From Aricia agestis (taxonomy: Eukaryota > Arthropoda > Insecta > Lepidoptera > Lycaenidae), in the NCBI RefSeq assembly GCF_905147365.1, contig NC_056412.1:8610001-8674000 (forward strand): a stretch of 64,000 nt of DNA, read 5' to 3'. Below, piece after piece: positions 21,240 to 33,270 of the stretch. Under the pieces are notes generated by a model. That model was not told the DNA's origin. It saw only the letters and a program-made list of their open reading frames with translations, and made no database searches. The stretch's first letter is position 1; each line of letters starts with the position of its first letter. The translations under genes were made by a program, and so were the position numbers.

Positions 21240-24200
21240 TTAATAGTTGTTTCGTCGTCTGTATTGGCCACCACTGTTTCGGAAGTCTCTCCTTCCATAA
21301 CCTCCTCTACCCCTGCCAGAGTTAGGCCCAGAAAATCTTCCACCAGCATTGTTTAATCTTGAGCTATATTTCCCGGAAGGTGGAGTATACATTTTAAGGT
21401 TTCTGTCCCCACTTCGAGCACGTTTTTCAGGTGACTCATTTTGAGAGCCATTGTCAAAAGTAATAGGCCTGTGTCGCTTTGATCCAGATGTATCTTTACT
21501 TGGTTGGTCACTTGAAGCTGTAATCTGGAAGATGAATAATTTCTGATTAAAAAAATTATGTTTTAAAAACCAGAAGTTAATTGTCCTTTTGAATCATTTA
21601 TGCACTCTTTTTTTAGAACAGAAACAGCAATAGAATTTGAACTTACCTCTTTTTCAGCTTTCTTTGTTTGGAATGATAGTTGAACTTTGCTTTTAAAGCT
21701 GGGTGGAGTCCTAAAAATGTCTCTGATGAGGGTGTTGATATTTGAAGTGGTTTTCAATGCTGCAATCTTCAGTTTGTTTTCTTCTGAATTTTCATTTTTC
21801 TTGTCCTTAAAAAGTAGCAATGATTATGTAACAAATAACATGTCTGTTAGAAAACTTATTTTAGTTTTCTAACAGATTTGACAATACAAAAGTATAGTGA
21901 AGAAGACATAATAATCAATTATATTTACCTGAGTGACCTCCTTGAGTTTCTTTATATAGCCCTGAGTTAAGCGTGCAGTATATTGGAGTCGTAAACGAAG
22001 AGCTTTAAGTCGGTCAGCATCTGCACCTAATGCTTCTGGGGCTTTACGGCATAAGGAATGTAGTGCAAACAGGGCACACTCTACATGAGAGAACTGTAGT
22101 GATGGTGTTGGTGCTGAAGATTTTGTTTCTTCTGCTGGTTTCTCCTCGCTTTCTTCAGTTTTTTTCGCATTTTCTTCCTCATTTTCTATTGGAGCTTCTG
22201 GTAAATATTTCTGTGGACACAATAAGATATGATGATAATAAATGAAATGACAATGAATAATTCAATTAGTTTTAGTAATAGTAAGCATTTATTTAGTAAT
22301 TGAAGATATTATGTGAAACTAACCATCAAGACATCATAGACAGTTTTTATTTTATCCTGAGTGTTTTCAAGCTCTCCACAATGTTCTGTTATTTCAGCAA
22401 ATGTTTTAAGCAGTTCTAGCTTTACATCACTAGCACCGGCTTGTTCAGTTATGTCATCCCACTTTGGTAAGACATTTTCACAGAATATATTCACAAATTG
22501 TGTAGAATCTACTTGTGCCTGAAACAATAATTATAAATTATTATTGAATGAAAATTTAAGTTTTTTTTAAATCCAAAATATAATAGCTTATTACCGTAAA
22601 TAATGGCAATGCATGTTGAGTACATTGCAAAAGTCTGTCGACATATTCAGGATCCTCAGGATGCCAATCCCCAGGAGTGAAAGCCAGTGCTGCGATAAGT
22701 TGAGTCAACTCTTTTCTTCCAGCAGGAGTCTTACCCAGCTTAGACCACATTAACAAATCCATGACATGCTCTAATTCTTCAGCAACAGAGTCCTTGAAGA
22801 AAAATATGATAGTTATGAATTATTTAAAATTAAAATAATTTGGTTTTATACAATATACTACAATTGCATATTTTCATATAATGGTGATAAAAGTGCTTGA
22901 GCTGATTTTGTCTTGTTTATTTTATGGACCTGTTCTATACTATTTTTATAATTAACATAATGCAGCTGCACTGCTACAAAAAAATAATAAAAACAATATA
23001 CATTTGCTTTAACACCTCCATCGTGGGTATCACAGACACAATATATTTTCAATTGTTATGTGGCAGCCGGCTGCGCCTTGGGGATTAGTGGGTTAGAAAC
23101 ACTTGAAAATGAAAAAAAATATATAATATGTACCTGTAAAATTTTCTTCCCTTCTGATACAATAAGATCTTCACATTCTTTGTCAATTATGTCTCTACCC
23201 AGCTGTTTTACTTTACTGGCCAAAAACTTAATACATCTCTCCCTAACAATTTCATTGGGGACCTCGCTATCTGTACTTTGCTGAATTTGAGAAAATAATC
23301 CAACTAAGGTTCCTTTTGGGTCAGTTTTGAGAATTGCTAACAAAGAATTATTAACAACATTGATCTCAGTAGAATCCTCTGATTGCAGGAGTTGCGCCAA
23401 AATATCTGCTATTCTATTTGTATGCTCTTTGTTATTCTTACACATAGTTGGTAGATCTTTTATAGCCTGTTTACGAATCTGGAAATAATTTATTACTATA
23501 AGCTAGATGTTATATTATACCATCAAAGAAATTGATTCATAGGCAGTTGAGACAAATAATGTTAGTTGGTCGGATTATCAATCAATTTAGTATTAGTGTA
23601 AGTACTCACATACGATTTTGCTCGATCGAGCAATAATGTCGAGCAAAACCCGCGGCTCAGAATTTCGTCCACACATTCAGCATTGCTCGATAGTTTTATT
23701 CAAAATCAATATATTTTAATTCCATCAAGCCGGCTTGATGCGAGCCTTCAAGCTGCTCGATGCGAGCCTTCGAGCTGTCAGTTTTGCGGTCCACACAGTA
23801 ATAATTATTACTCGATTTGAAGTAAAACTATCAAGCAAAACTGCATGTGAGTACTTAGCATTCGTTGTGATCCAACGGTTTGACATAACATGACCAAATT
23901 TCCTATGACTGCCAACTGATTTGTCATTGAGTTTCCCATACAAAAGTAAAAAAAGTTACTCTTTCAGCGCAGCCACTTTCACAGTATACTCTACACAGGA
24001 GCCCATACACTGTACACACTCTATAATTTTATCACTTAGTTTTGTTACATATAACATAATATTATAATTCTATTGCATTTGTTGTCCAAACATCAGTCCT
24101 GTGATGTTTGTTTTATCTAAACTTCAATTTTCCATTGAGCATTGGATAAGATCTGGACTATTATAAAGTTGTGCAGTATCCTGATAATTTGGGTACAGAT

Positions 24201-24613
24201 TTGACTACTTTCTAACTTAAAAAAATTATACACACTAAAACGTGAACTGATTACAACTGAGTACTTACAGCAACATCGTCATCCTCACATAGATCGAACT
24301 GGGCCTCTATAGCCTGCTCCGTTAGATTTGGGAAACTATTAAAAAATTTCGCAATGAACTGCGATGCTAGACGCTTTTCCTTGTCAGATCCTTTCACAGC
24401 TGCTAATATTTCCAAGTATTCTTTTTCATGCTAAAAAGGAATATGAATTATGATTCTAGAACTTTGAAACACAGTTTTTATTTACATAAAATGAAAACAA
24501 TGTGATCATATTATAATTAAAAATTAAGGTTAGAATACCTCGGTGATTTTATCTTTAGCTTCGGCCAGAATACCATAATTCTGGTACAATTTTTCTATGT
24601 TATCCGTAGACAT
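21240..24613 (-). CDS. Api5: API5, apoptosis inhibitor 5 (AAC-11 / FIF homologue)
   Basis: Nuclear protein that suppresses apoptosis, known in animals to oppose E2F-dependent and Acinus-linked cell death. Eight coding exons, all GT/AG and all phase 0: 24539-24613, 24269-24430, 23134-23478, 22595-22792, 22324-22518, 21929-22210, 21647-21805 and 21240-21524; 566 residues in total (the human protein is about 524). The N-terminus is MSTDNIEKLYQNYGILAEAK; family landmarks are KEKRLASQFIAKFF, IRKQAIKDLP, DPKGTLVGLFSQI, YVDRLLQCTQHALPLF, LQFSHVECALFALHSL and SNINTLIRDIFRTPPSFKSK. These make the HEAT/ARM-like helical body. The last exon holds a likely basic nuclear signal (KRHRP, then EKRARS), PPSGKYSSR and an RG-rich tail (GRGRGGYGRR). 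An acidic stretch (EENAKKTEESEEKPAEETK) lies in exon 6. Intron 2 contains nested MITEs. Confidence 0.95.
23016..23096 (+). repeat. Short lepidopteran repeat in API5 intron 3, copy 1
   Basis: CCTCCATCGTGGGTATCACA, ACACAATATATTTTCA and GGCAGCCGGCTGCGCCTTGG followed by GGGATTAGTGGGTTA. The same block, slightly diverged, is at 54548-54636. It is probably the tail of a larger element. Confidence 0.6.
23599..23857. mobile_element. MITE in API5 intron 2, nested in an older one
   Basis: The left TAAGTACTCACAT is the exact complement of the right end, and further inward AGCAAAAC/GTTTTGCT motifs and CTCGATCGAG palindromes pair imperfectly. It is 259 bp. The flanks (AAAGAAATTGATTCATAGGC near 23526, and ATGACCAAATTTCCTATGAC near 23890) look like the two halves of a disrupted element related to 7744-7908. 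Confidence 0.6.
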
Positions 24614-24748
24614 TGTGAATGAATTCAATCAGTTATTTTAAACGCATATGAATCAGTTGCAATGCACAGTATTTGAAAGAGATTTTAGTAATAATTATTA
24701 ATAAAATAATGGACGCCGGACGCGGAGCGATTTATCGATGGTAGTCCG

Positions 24749-25632
24749 TAGTGTTGCCAACTATTCAAAACGTTTTCCCCCTAAAGCAACTTCAAAACCC
24801 ACTAAATTTCTACCAAAACTCCCCAAAAAATCAAAATATTTAAAATTACTTGGGGTGTGTTCTACTGAGCGCTCAAAACGCTGAAATACACCTTCAACAG
24901 GCCAAACAAAAAAAACAGGCCAGCAGTTTTTAACAGTGTTGCCAACTATTCAAAACGTTTTCCCCCTAAAGCAACTTCAAAACCCATTAAATTTTAACAA
25001 AAACTCCCCAAAAAAAACAAAATATTTAAAATTTCTTGCGGTATGTTCTACTAAGCGCTCAAAACGCTGAAATACACCTTCAACAGGCCAAACAAACAAA
25101 CAGGCCGGCAGTTTTTAAATACTTCAATCTTTCTTTTTTTCATTACATACAATGACAACAAATATAATAATCTGTCAGCCTACTCTCAGCTGGTACGACT
25201 CAAAAGACTATAGCTCATGTGCTTTGTGAGGCAGTTCCATCTTAAAGGTGGCTTTCGGATCTATGCCACGAGCGACCGCGACCGGTAAAAAATCAAATAA
25301 AATGCTACTTTATGACATAGAATATAGGTATCATTTTCTACTGACATTTACGTGGCGACCCAGGCTGCAGGCGGCGTAAAAGCTAGTGGTTGAGTAAAAT
25401 GAAACCTATAGCCTATGTCATAAAGTGGTATTTCGTTTGAATTTACGTCCGTCGCGGTCGCTCGCAGCAAAGTTCCTAGCCACTTTAAGGTTGTTATTAA
25501 AAAAATATTCCATTCTTCAAAATAATTTTTATCCCCAAAAATATCTCCAAAATATTTTACCCCCTAAAAAACCCACTAAATTTATTTTTTCCCACTAAAT
25601 TTAGTGGGAAATCCCCATAGTTGGCAACACTG
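24749..25632. mobile_element. hAT-like element (AGTGTTGCCAACTAT ends) upstream of API5
   Basis: The left end TAGTGTTGCCAACTATTC and the right end (complement CAGTGTTGCCAACTATGGGG) are TIRs. The left end is tandemly duplicated: the 185-bp block starting at 24749 recurs from 24934. A separate 257-bp element (25242-25498) is nested inside. ATCGATGG at 24734-24741 resembles ATCGACGG at 25633-25640, a possible imperfect 8-bp duplication offset by 7 bp. The element starts 136 bp upstream of the API5 start codon. Confidence 0.65.
25242..25498. mobile_element. MITE with TTAA at both ends, nested
   Basis: TTAAAGGTGGCT at the left and its near complement AGCCACTTTAA at the right; TTAA at both borders suggests piggyBac-type insertion. 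An inner inverted repeat, ATGCTACTTTATGACAT / ATGTCATAAAGTGGTAT, closely resembles the inner repeat of the CTAGCACGGCC family at 28342-28642. Confidence 0.55.
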
Positions 25633-25934
25633 ATCGACGGGGAGGGAGGGGTTGACAAATCACAAAACTGACACTGACACATGTAGTGTTTTTTTTCTTT
25701 TTATGGCACTTCGGCTATATAGCTATGGCCAGTGTCAAGTAAAATAAATGGCCGAGAACAGTATCAATGTTGCATACAATTTTCAGCAGCGTTTCTTTAT
25801 ATCGTCAGGTCAAAAGTCTAGTCGAAGTTGAAGTAAAAAGTCAATACAGTCAAGATTCAGTAAAGTGGTAGACGCTTTACTGAAAATTTCGATGGAGTTT
25901 TGGAGGGAACACAAAACAGCTCGTTTCTGGCGCG

Positions 25935-25997
25935 GTTAACGTGCACAAGTGTAAGAAAGTGATGCAATATCACTTTCTTACACTTGTGCACGTTAAC
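25935..25997. repeat. Perfect hairpin, 29-bp arms, 5-nt loop
   Basis: The left arm begins GTTAACGTGCACAAGTGTAA (25935-25963), the loop is GCAAT, and the right arm (25969-25997) is the exact complement. Confidence 0.9.
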
Positions 25998-26947
25998 GAA
26001 TATCTAATGGTTAATATCCTACCAATATTACACATACACAACATTAAAATGTATATAACATTTATAAATTCAAACATTCTGACCTAAATTCGAAATATAT
26101 AGTAGAATAAAACGTCCTGCATCGATTGATACCAAAAAATCAATACCTTAACGACAAGTTACGTGAAATAATTCATTTTAAAATTTCCATTTAACATACG
26201 TAATGTTTGCCGGAAGTGTTACATTTTTTGAGAATTCGTCAGAATTGGGAACTTTGTATCAAAGATAAACAGCTAAAAAACTGTTTATTAATTTCTTTGT
26301 ACGATTTGCGATTTTTTAAGCCCAAAAAAAGTGGGTTCACCGGTAATTCTGAGGAAATATTTCAAATTGAAATCCTTCGAAGGGTGCGACAAGACTTTAT
26401 GTGAACTTGGGCGGGGGCGCTGCTGGTAAAGAAGAACTGTCAAATATGTCGTTTTTGTATGTGCCAGCGTTAGTTTCTTTTTTCGCCACCTGCATTTAAA
26501 ACCTTAAACCTATATATTAAGTCTATGTTTAAAACTTTGCCGAGCTTTCTTGGCCGCCATTTGCGGTAGACAAATTACAACATTTTTTTTCAATAATAAT
26601 TAAATATCGAATAGTTCTTTAAAAATCAATTATAAAAAATCATTATAATTAATAATAAGTGTCTGGGTGTCCAATTTTTTACATATTTAGTCCTTTCATA
26701 ATTTAATTGGATGTAGTATGGAATTTGACCTTACATATTACATCCATAAAAACCCCACTAACACAATTTTAGGAAAATAATACAAAAACACAACATCACT
26801 CTTTCACATTCCCGACAAAACAACATGCGGTGTTGCTATTCTTTACATAAACCAAAGATTCGTTCTGTCGTTTTTTAAACTTCTTGGTTCTGTCATTGTT
26901 CTGGACTCCAAATTCCAATGTCAAAATGTGGAGTCAAATGAGGGTCA

Positions 26948-27494
26948 TTGAAATTCTATTTGCCACATGTCACGATAATATGCCTATTTGACACACTAGA
27001 GCTTACCCAAAGGCTACGTAGCGGCATCAGCCTCCCTAGACAAGTGGCAAAACGCTAACGTGAACGCTAGCGCTAACGCTACAAAATGTATGCGATTTGA
27101 CATAAGTCATCGCATCGCTAGCGAATACTAAATAAATGTCAAATCCATACATTAGCCGTGTTCGTTTCATTTTTTCGCAGTTTGGCAGCCGACTGTCAAC
27201 TTCATAATTGAGTGTCATGTTCAATCATAGACTTAATATATACTGTCGTACATATGTTAAGTCCATAAACCTATAATGCTACAGTATATATTAAGTCTAT
27301 GGTTAAGTCTATGTGTTCAATAACATCCAGTTCTGACAGAAATTGTTAGGATTTTATTGAACATGACACTCAATTATGAAGTTGACAGTCAGCTGCCAAA
27401 CTGCGAGAAAATGAAACGAACACGGCTACTTTGTAGCTTTAGCGTTAGCGTTTTGCCACTTGTCTAGGTGGGCTGGTGGCAAATAGAATTTCAA
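26948..27494. mobile_element. Large foldback element with nested hairpin
   Basis: The ends TTGAAATTCTATTTGCCAC and GTGGCAAATAGAATTTCAA are complementary. Further in, GACAAGTGGCAAAACGCTAACG pairs with the segment near 27440-27466, and a long arm (CCGTGTTCGTTTCATTTT, then TTTGGCAGCCGACTGTCAAC) pairs with 27370-27425. In the loop a separate perfect hairpin lies at 27226-27246/27281-27301 (CATAGACTTAATATATACTG). No transposase. Confidence 0.7.
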
Positions 27495-27589
27495 AATTAC
27501 ATTCTGCAATCAGAGAAATTGAATCGTAAGTAAAAGGCGGACCAACGTCGGCACTCGGCCGGTACTTGAACGGTTCAACGGTACTTGAA

Positions 27590-27870
27590 CAATGTCAAGA
27601 ATAAAATATTATGTTCTAAAATCTAAACTATCGGCTATTGGCCACCACATAGGTGGTAATGTGGTCCCCCACTTTGTTTATCAAGCATTATTTAAAAATA
27701 TGGGAGTCAGAAACCTAAAAAATACAATTCGGGACTTCTTATTCATTTGTTTAAACATGTATTATTGCTATTTGCTATGTTCCTTGCCTAATGTTGTTTT
27801 TTGTTATTTTATATTGTTTATAATGCAAATAAAGAATTTATTATTATTATTATTATTATTATTAGGGAAT
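27590..27870 (+). repeat. Probable LINE 3' end with (TTA)n tail
   Basis: AT-rich sequence with ATGCAAATAAAGAATT (an AATAAA) followed directly by a pure TTA run at about 27839-27864, as at the 3' end of a retroposon. It has no recognisable domain upstream. Confidence 0.45.
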
Positions 27871-28110
27871 AAATAAAACTCGTGAAGGATAAACGAAAGT
27901 TTTAATTTAGTAATTATTCTTATTCAATCACATTTGGTATTTTGAGATCAAGTGATGGTAATGTTACCCCCCGGGGATGTCGCATTAAATGTATCAATGA
28001 ACAAGTGAAACTTAACGGCAAAAATCACAAATGTTTACCTATAATTACAGTCACCTTTGCAGCCTTCACAGTCCACAGTCTACATAGCCCATTAGCAATT
28101 ATGAAAAACT

Positions 28111-28252
28111 CAAAGCAGATATTATGTTATGTAGGAATAACTCAAATTAGACATTAGAGACATATATTTTATGTCAATTGTGAGCTATTCCTATCTCTAG
28201 TAGGGCAAAACTAGAGATAGATCAAATATTGGGAACGGCCGTTAATCCGGAA
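28111..28252. mobile_element. Half copy of the AACGGCCGTTCCCAATATTT MITE
   Basis: It matches the right two-thirds of the complete element at 37510-37672, including CTATTCCTATCTCTAGTAGG and AATATTGGGAACGGCCGTTA. The left inverted repeat is missing. Confidence 0.7.
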
Positions 28253-28341
28253 AATAGTATGGACGTAACATATCTGTATAAGTAGAATATCATTGCCCAT
28301 TAGTCAAAAACTTGAGACTGTACCCATGGCTCTACAACTAT

Positions 28342-28642
28342 CTAGCACGGCCACCAGTAGAAATGCGAAAGTATAGACAAACTGTGGACATAAACTAAAG
28401 GTGCCGTTCCGATCTTTGCTGCGGCCAATCGCGACCGACAAAAATTCAATTAAAATGCCACTTTATGACAGACTATAGTATATGTCATGGAGTAGGATTT
28501 ATTTTAATTTTTAGGACTATAGTCTATCATAAAGTGGCATTTTAATTGAAATTTTTCGGAACGAAAAAAGATCGGAATTTCACCTTAAGTTTATCTCCGC
28601 AGTTTGTCTATACTTTCGCATATCTACTGGCGGCCGTGCTAG
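28342..28642. mobile_element. MITE with long TIRs (CTAGCACGGCC family), compact copy
   Basis: CTAGCACGGCCACCAGTAG at the left is complementary to CTACTGGCGGCCGTGCTAG at the right, and the pairing extends with mismatches over most of the element (for example GAAAGTATAGACAAACTGTG). It is 301 bp with no frame. Copy 1 is at 4744-5554. Confidence 0.78.
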
Positions 28643-28651
28643 CCCGGCAGG

Positions 28652-28703
28652 GCCCACCAGTGGTCCGCGGACCATCTTAGCCGATGGTCCACGGGCCACT
28701 GTA
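28652..28703. repeat. GC-rich inverted repeat
   Basis: CAGTGGTCCGCGGACCAT and ATGGTCCACGGGCCACTG pair with a few mismatches across a short spacer, immediately after the MITE ending at 28642. Confidence 0.5.
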
Positions 28704-29193
28704 CTAGACGATTCACTATACTTAATTATTATTTTCATTCAACTATTATTACTACGCATAGTCTAAACGACTGCGAAAGTTTGTTTTTTGCGCTGTGAGT
28801 TGAAGCTGGCAGGCTGGCATCAACGTGAGATTTTTCAAAATGTGGGTTTCTTACGTAAACGCGTTGGATTGTTTGTTATTCAGTAGATGTATATTGTATA
28901 ACGTCAAAGTAGTTTCGTTCGACGAATTAGTGATCGTATTACGATTTCGCTTACGTCTAAATCTTAAGAGGGCGACTAAACATCGTCCTTCTCTCTTCAC
29001 ACTTACGCCCGTCTTTAATTTCTCGATGTAGCTGCTTGTTTATCTCTAAACAGTAATTATATCTAGACAAAGTCGTGCCAAGCCTAAGGTTCCTGACTGC
29101 GATTTCTTTATTATTATTATTATTAATGCTGTTTAATCGGGTTTGGGCTTTGACACAAAGCGCTGCTATAAAAGCTTCCATCATAATATTATG

Positions 29194-29361
29194 AGCTCCC
29201 CGAGAATTTATGCAAATGGGTCACAAGTTTCTTAGCAGACAGAAGCATAAAGGTCGTAGTTGACGGCGAATGCTTTGAAACTCAGTCTGTTGATGCTGGT
29301 GTCCCTCAGGGCTGTGTGCTATCGCCTACCCTATTCATACTGCAAATCAATGGTAATATAT
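29194..29361 (+). pseudogene. LINE reverse-transcriptase fragment (motif B)
   Basis: The frame encodes LPENLCKWVTSFLADRSIKV, then SVDAGVPQGCVLSPTLFILQ, ending at a TGA. The GVPQG block is reverse-transcriptase motif B. It overlaps where the copy at 9443-11096 ends (YGLPEKL), so both are pieces of one LINE family. Confidence 0.8.
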
Positions 29362-29520
29362 GAATAAGGGCGCCCTGGTCACTATGACTTTTTATTTTTA
29401 TTGCAAAATCGAAATCGGCAGCTCATTATCTATAACCTTCAGTGTAAAAAATAGTAAAAAGTTAATTTTAATAACCAGTAAATGAAGTTTTAAAAATGCT
29501 ACATTTGTGAGCTGTTAAAT

Positions 29521-29650
29521 TCCCCGGCGAAAAAAGCAACAAAGGCTTCAGTGACCGTTTTCTTGGAGTGCGTGAAAGGACGCGCGGGGCGGTGAGGAGG
29601 CGCTCGCGCCACCACGCCCTTACTCCGCGAACTCGCGTATGCGTCATTGC
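29521..29650. other. Isolated GC-rich patch
   Basis: CCGGCGAAAAAAGCAACAAA, then CGCGCGGGGCGGTGAGGAGG within AT-rich sequence. A minus-strand open frame covers it (Arg/Pro/Ala-rich) but matches no family I know. It may be a repeat or a regulatory island. Confidence 0.3.
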
Positions 29651-30804
29651 ACTGTTTTTTATTTAAATTACTTTGTGTAAACCGTAAAAGGGAACACAAA
29701 GCAAGTATAAAAAATGTTTTACATTCTTAAAAGTAATTACCTGGAAAAAAGACACTACTGCGTCTGTGGCCTTTTTCCACGGAATCATCTCTTAGTACTA
29801 GTACTAGGGAATCGTTTGCCCTAATGGCTTTTGTTGCCTTTTCCTATGTACGAAATTTATTTCTTTAATTTTTCTTTAGTTGAACAGTTATTATTGGAAA
29901 AATTATTACATGAATTTGCCTTTTATATACCAACCGTTTCGAAAAGTATATAATTGAAAGTTTATAATGTTTTGTTTTAATTTTGTTAAAAAGCCGCAGT
30001 GAACTTTGTGGCTTTTTCCGTCGTATAGAAAAATAGTTGAAGGTAGTGTGCTACAAGAATATTTAAATATAAAATAATATTCCACAATATAATTTAAGTT
30101 TTTTTTTTGTATTTTTAGGTTCTAGAAAACGAAAACAGTCCCCGGTGCCAGAAAGAATTAAAAATAGTTTCTTTTTTATAAAAAAATTTAGGAAAAGAGC
30201 TTTTGGTGTATCGAGAGTGAGTGTAACGAAACTTTTTTTTTGTTACTATTATTTTTTTTGGTTTATTGGGCGAACTGTGAGTAACTGAACGTACCCAAAA
30301 TTTTGAGTACATCTCTTGAGCTGTGCTGATGATGTATAATCAGTCATCACACTCTTGCAAAAGGACACGAGGGATGTCGTATATCGTCTCATAAAAGGAT
30401 TTGATTTAGAATACAAAATATTAGCGTTATCATGCTAAGGTGATGTTGAAGTAGAATTTATAGGCACCGCTCCGTCATATTGTACTCATAAGCTAAACCA
30501 AGAGCCAGAAACAGCCAGAGTTTTCTTTTACCTATAATCATTATGCTATACTCGTACTTTCCGTTCCGTTACTTTAAGTATAAATGGGAAAGTATGTTTG
30601 TTATTCCTTACTTCACGCCCTAGCGAAGCAACTAATCGACATGAATTGTAGCACGTACTAAGTCGAAAGAATGAAGAGTAACTAAGGCTACTTTTGGTTT
30701 TGGAAAAACATAATGTTCCTAAAATACTCGTGTTTTACGCGATTTTTGAATTTCACGCGATCGAAGCCGGGGACAAAAGCTAGTAACTCATATAGAGGTA
30801 AGAA

Positions 30805-31190
30805 CGGCAACCAACTATTATAGAGCTTCGGTCGTGGATACTTTAGGAGGTATCCAGTTTTGAAAGTCTACCGCACCTTCGATAAAATTTAAGGTAATTT
30901 TTTTCCTCTCTCCCACTCTCTCTCTCGAATCTCGTCTTCCACTGACGGACCCTTATGCCAGTTACTCCCTATTGCCAGACAACTTATGCCAGTTACTTTC
31001 CACTGCCATACCACCTAAAAGTGTAATACTTTTGGCATTTTAGGGAATAATTAAGGGTGTCTGAGATGAGATTCCTACATTTCCGAAAGAAGTAAGAAAA
31101 AATAGCGCTTTACATTGTATCGAAGGCTAGGTAGACCTTCAGAACTGGATACCTCCTAAACGCGATCGAAATTCTATAGTTGCTGTTTGT
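30805..31190. mobile_element. Foldback MITE (GGAGGTATCCAG arms)
   Basis: The left arm (CTATTATAGAGCTTCGGTCG, TTTAGGAGGTATCCAG, GAAAGTCTACCGCACCTTCG) pairs with the complement of 31110-31187 (ACTATAGAATTTCGATCGCG, TTTAGGAGGTATCCAG) over about 80 bp with mismatches. The interior is non-coding. Confidence 0.65.
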
Positions 31191-31721
31191 TCATACAGGA
31201 AAACTTTCAGCTTTTATAAAATGACAAAAATCTGTCTATCGCTGGCTCTTGGATAATGTAATTGTCATAAAAGTTAATATGTATAGTATAGTTAATAATT
31301 TGTTAAGAGAAATCAAAACATTAGGCGTCTATTGGGTTATGTGGTCGCTGGCGCTATAGCACACTATTGCCGGGCTCGCATCGCATTGACGGATTTTGAG
31401 TACTTTGGATAGCACCAGTGTGACCACTCTTAAATCACTTGTGACTCTATATATCAAAAACGTTGCTAATTGCTATATTCTACTAAAATCTACTAGACCG
31501 TGTTTTAGTATGTATGTAGTAATGTATTCTACGTGGTTGAAACTAAAATAAAAATAAAATGTTTATATGGACTGGCTTCATTATGCATTTTAAATTTTTA
31601 TATTATTTGTTATATAATATCGATCTTCTATTAAAATTTACAAAAAATTTTGGACTACTAAATCGTCATTCATTTGACCTCAAATCTACCAAAAAGTGGA
31701 AATCTATGTGAAGTATAAAGT

Positions 31722-31900
31722 GTGGTCACACTGATGCCGGGGCGCAGCGGGTTTGTCGGGCCTTGCCGGGCCTTGTCGCATTGACGGAAATCCGCTGCGC
31801 CCCGACACAGTGTCCGCTTCCATACAAATTGTATGGAGGCGGATTTTTGCGATGAGCCCCGGCATGCTGAGCCCCGGCACGGCCCGTCTCAATGGGCTCA
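31722..31900. repeat. GC-rich inverted-repeat element
   Basis: CCGGGGCGCAGCGG pairs with CCGCTGCGCCCCG further right; TGTGGTCACACTGATGCCGG opens the segment, and GAGCCCCGGC repeats occur toward the right end. A CCATACAAATTGTATGG palindrome lies in the middle. The class is not assigned. Confidence 0.5.
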
Positions 31901-32019
31901 CTCCTTAAGTGTTAACCAAACGTTACGTTGGTTGTTGTTTGTTACTATTTCAGAGGTGTGAACTTAAAATTAGCTTGTACCCGCCTACTTTTGATTTTGA
32001 ACTACTACTCATAAGTCAT

Positions 32020-32230
32020 CCACTAATAATATAAAAAATACAAAAGTGTGACTATCTGTCTGTTACCGTTTCAAGCCCAAACCGCTTAACCGATTTTGCT
32101 GAAAGGTATGGAGATACTTTGAGTCCCGGGAAAGGATATTTAATAGGAGAATTTTTATCTCAGAAAAATGTTAGACTCCTGCGCGATAAACGTTTTTTGG
32201 CGTAACGGAGTTGCGGGCGTCATCTAGTAA
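32020..32230 (+). repeat. Lepidopteran repeat (AAACCGCTTAACCGATTTTG family)
   Basis: Blocks AAACCGCTTAACCGATTTTG, GGAGATACTTTGAGTCCCGG and GGAGTTGCGGGCGTCATCTA. Other copies: 45700-45893 (same strand), 37686-37915 (inverted) and a piece at 48740-48830 (inverted). Confidence 0.7.
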
Positions 32231-32280
32231 GAGTTAAGACAATAATAACTATTCTTTCTATCAGTCTCCAGCTCTCACCT

Positions 32281-32546
32281 CAGTGACGGATTAACTCTTA
32301 ATCAAATTAAGCAATTGCCTAGGGCATCACGTCTGAGGGGGCACCAGAATAGGCAAAAAAAAATCCGTCCTAATAGGGCATCACGTCTCACTCTAACGTC
32401 AACAAAAAACACACCAAAAAGTTTCTAGAAGAAAACTAATGTTTTTAGGCGGTAAAGGTTTAAAGTCCGATTATAGTTGACATACGAATAGCGGGGCCCA
32501 CAGGCATGGATTGCTTAGGGCATCAAGTAGTCTTTATCCGTCACTG
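32281..32546. mobile_element. hAT-like MITE (CAGTGACGGAT ends)
   Basis: The left CAGTGACGGATTAACTC and the right end (complement CAGTGACGGATAAAGAC) are TIRs starting with CAGTG. The flanks TCTCACCT and TCTCCACT agree at 6 of 8 positions, a worn 8-bp duplication. The sequence AGGGCATCACGTCT is repeated twice inside. Confidence 0.6.
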
Positions 32547-33270
32547 TCTCCACTCGATATCCTTCCTATCCTTATTCCTTCCCCAACAAGCTCAGTAAAT
32601 GTATGAGTTATATGGGCACACGTTTTATTCAGAGCATTATTTGCCTTTGTCACTTTAACTTGCCAACAATTTCGTATAACACAACAAGGACATTTTTACA
32701 CAATTGATTGACACACACCCAACTAAATATTTTAGAAATTCAAATATATTGATCATAAATAAGAAATCAAAAAACAACTCTTTTTTTAAATAATGCATAT
32801 ACAATGTGTGTAAAGATTTACAACAAAATATCAGATCATATAAAACACATGTCTAAAAAACACTCTATTAGAGAACTAAAACAAATTCTAATAAATAAAT
32901 CATATTATGATGTGAAGGAATTTTTACACAGTTGACATACAATTATTTTATTGGCATTAGTCTAAAAATTGACATTTTGTATTTTGTTTAATTTCTTGAC
33001 ATTTAGAATATAATACGTTTCTCACTATTTTCTTGACAATGAAATTATTTTATTGATAATGTTTACTTAGAATTAATTGACATTTTGTATTTTATTTAAT
33101 TTCTTGACATTAAGAATATATAATATATATCTCTCACTATTTTTTTGACATGTTTAATTATTATTATTCGGAATGACTTCAATGTTTACAGTATAAATTT
33201 GATTTGATTATTGTTAACGTAAAAGATATTTTGTATGATGTATTTATATATTTGCAAGCTATTTCATACA

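Noticed and set aside
30115..30312. 65-codon minus-strand frame (KKIIVTKKKFRYTHSRYT)
   Set aside because: Low-complexity AT-rich translation with no partner exon or motif.
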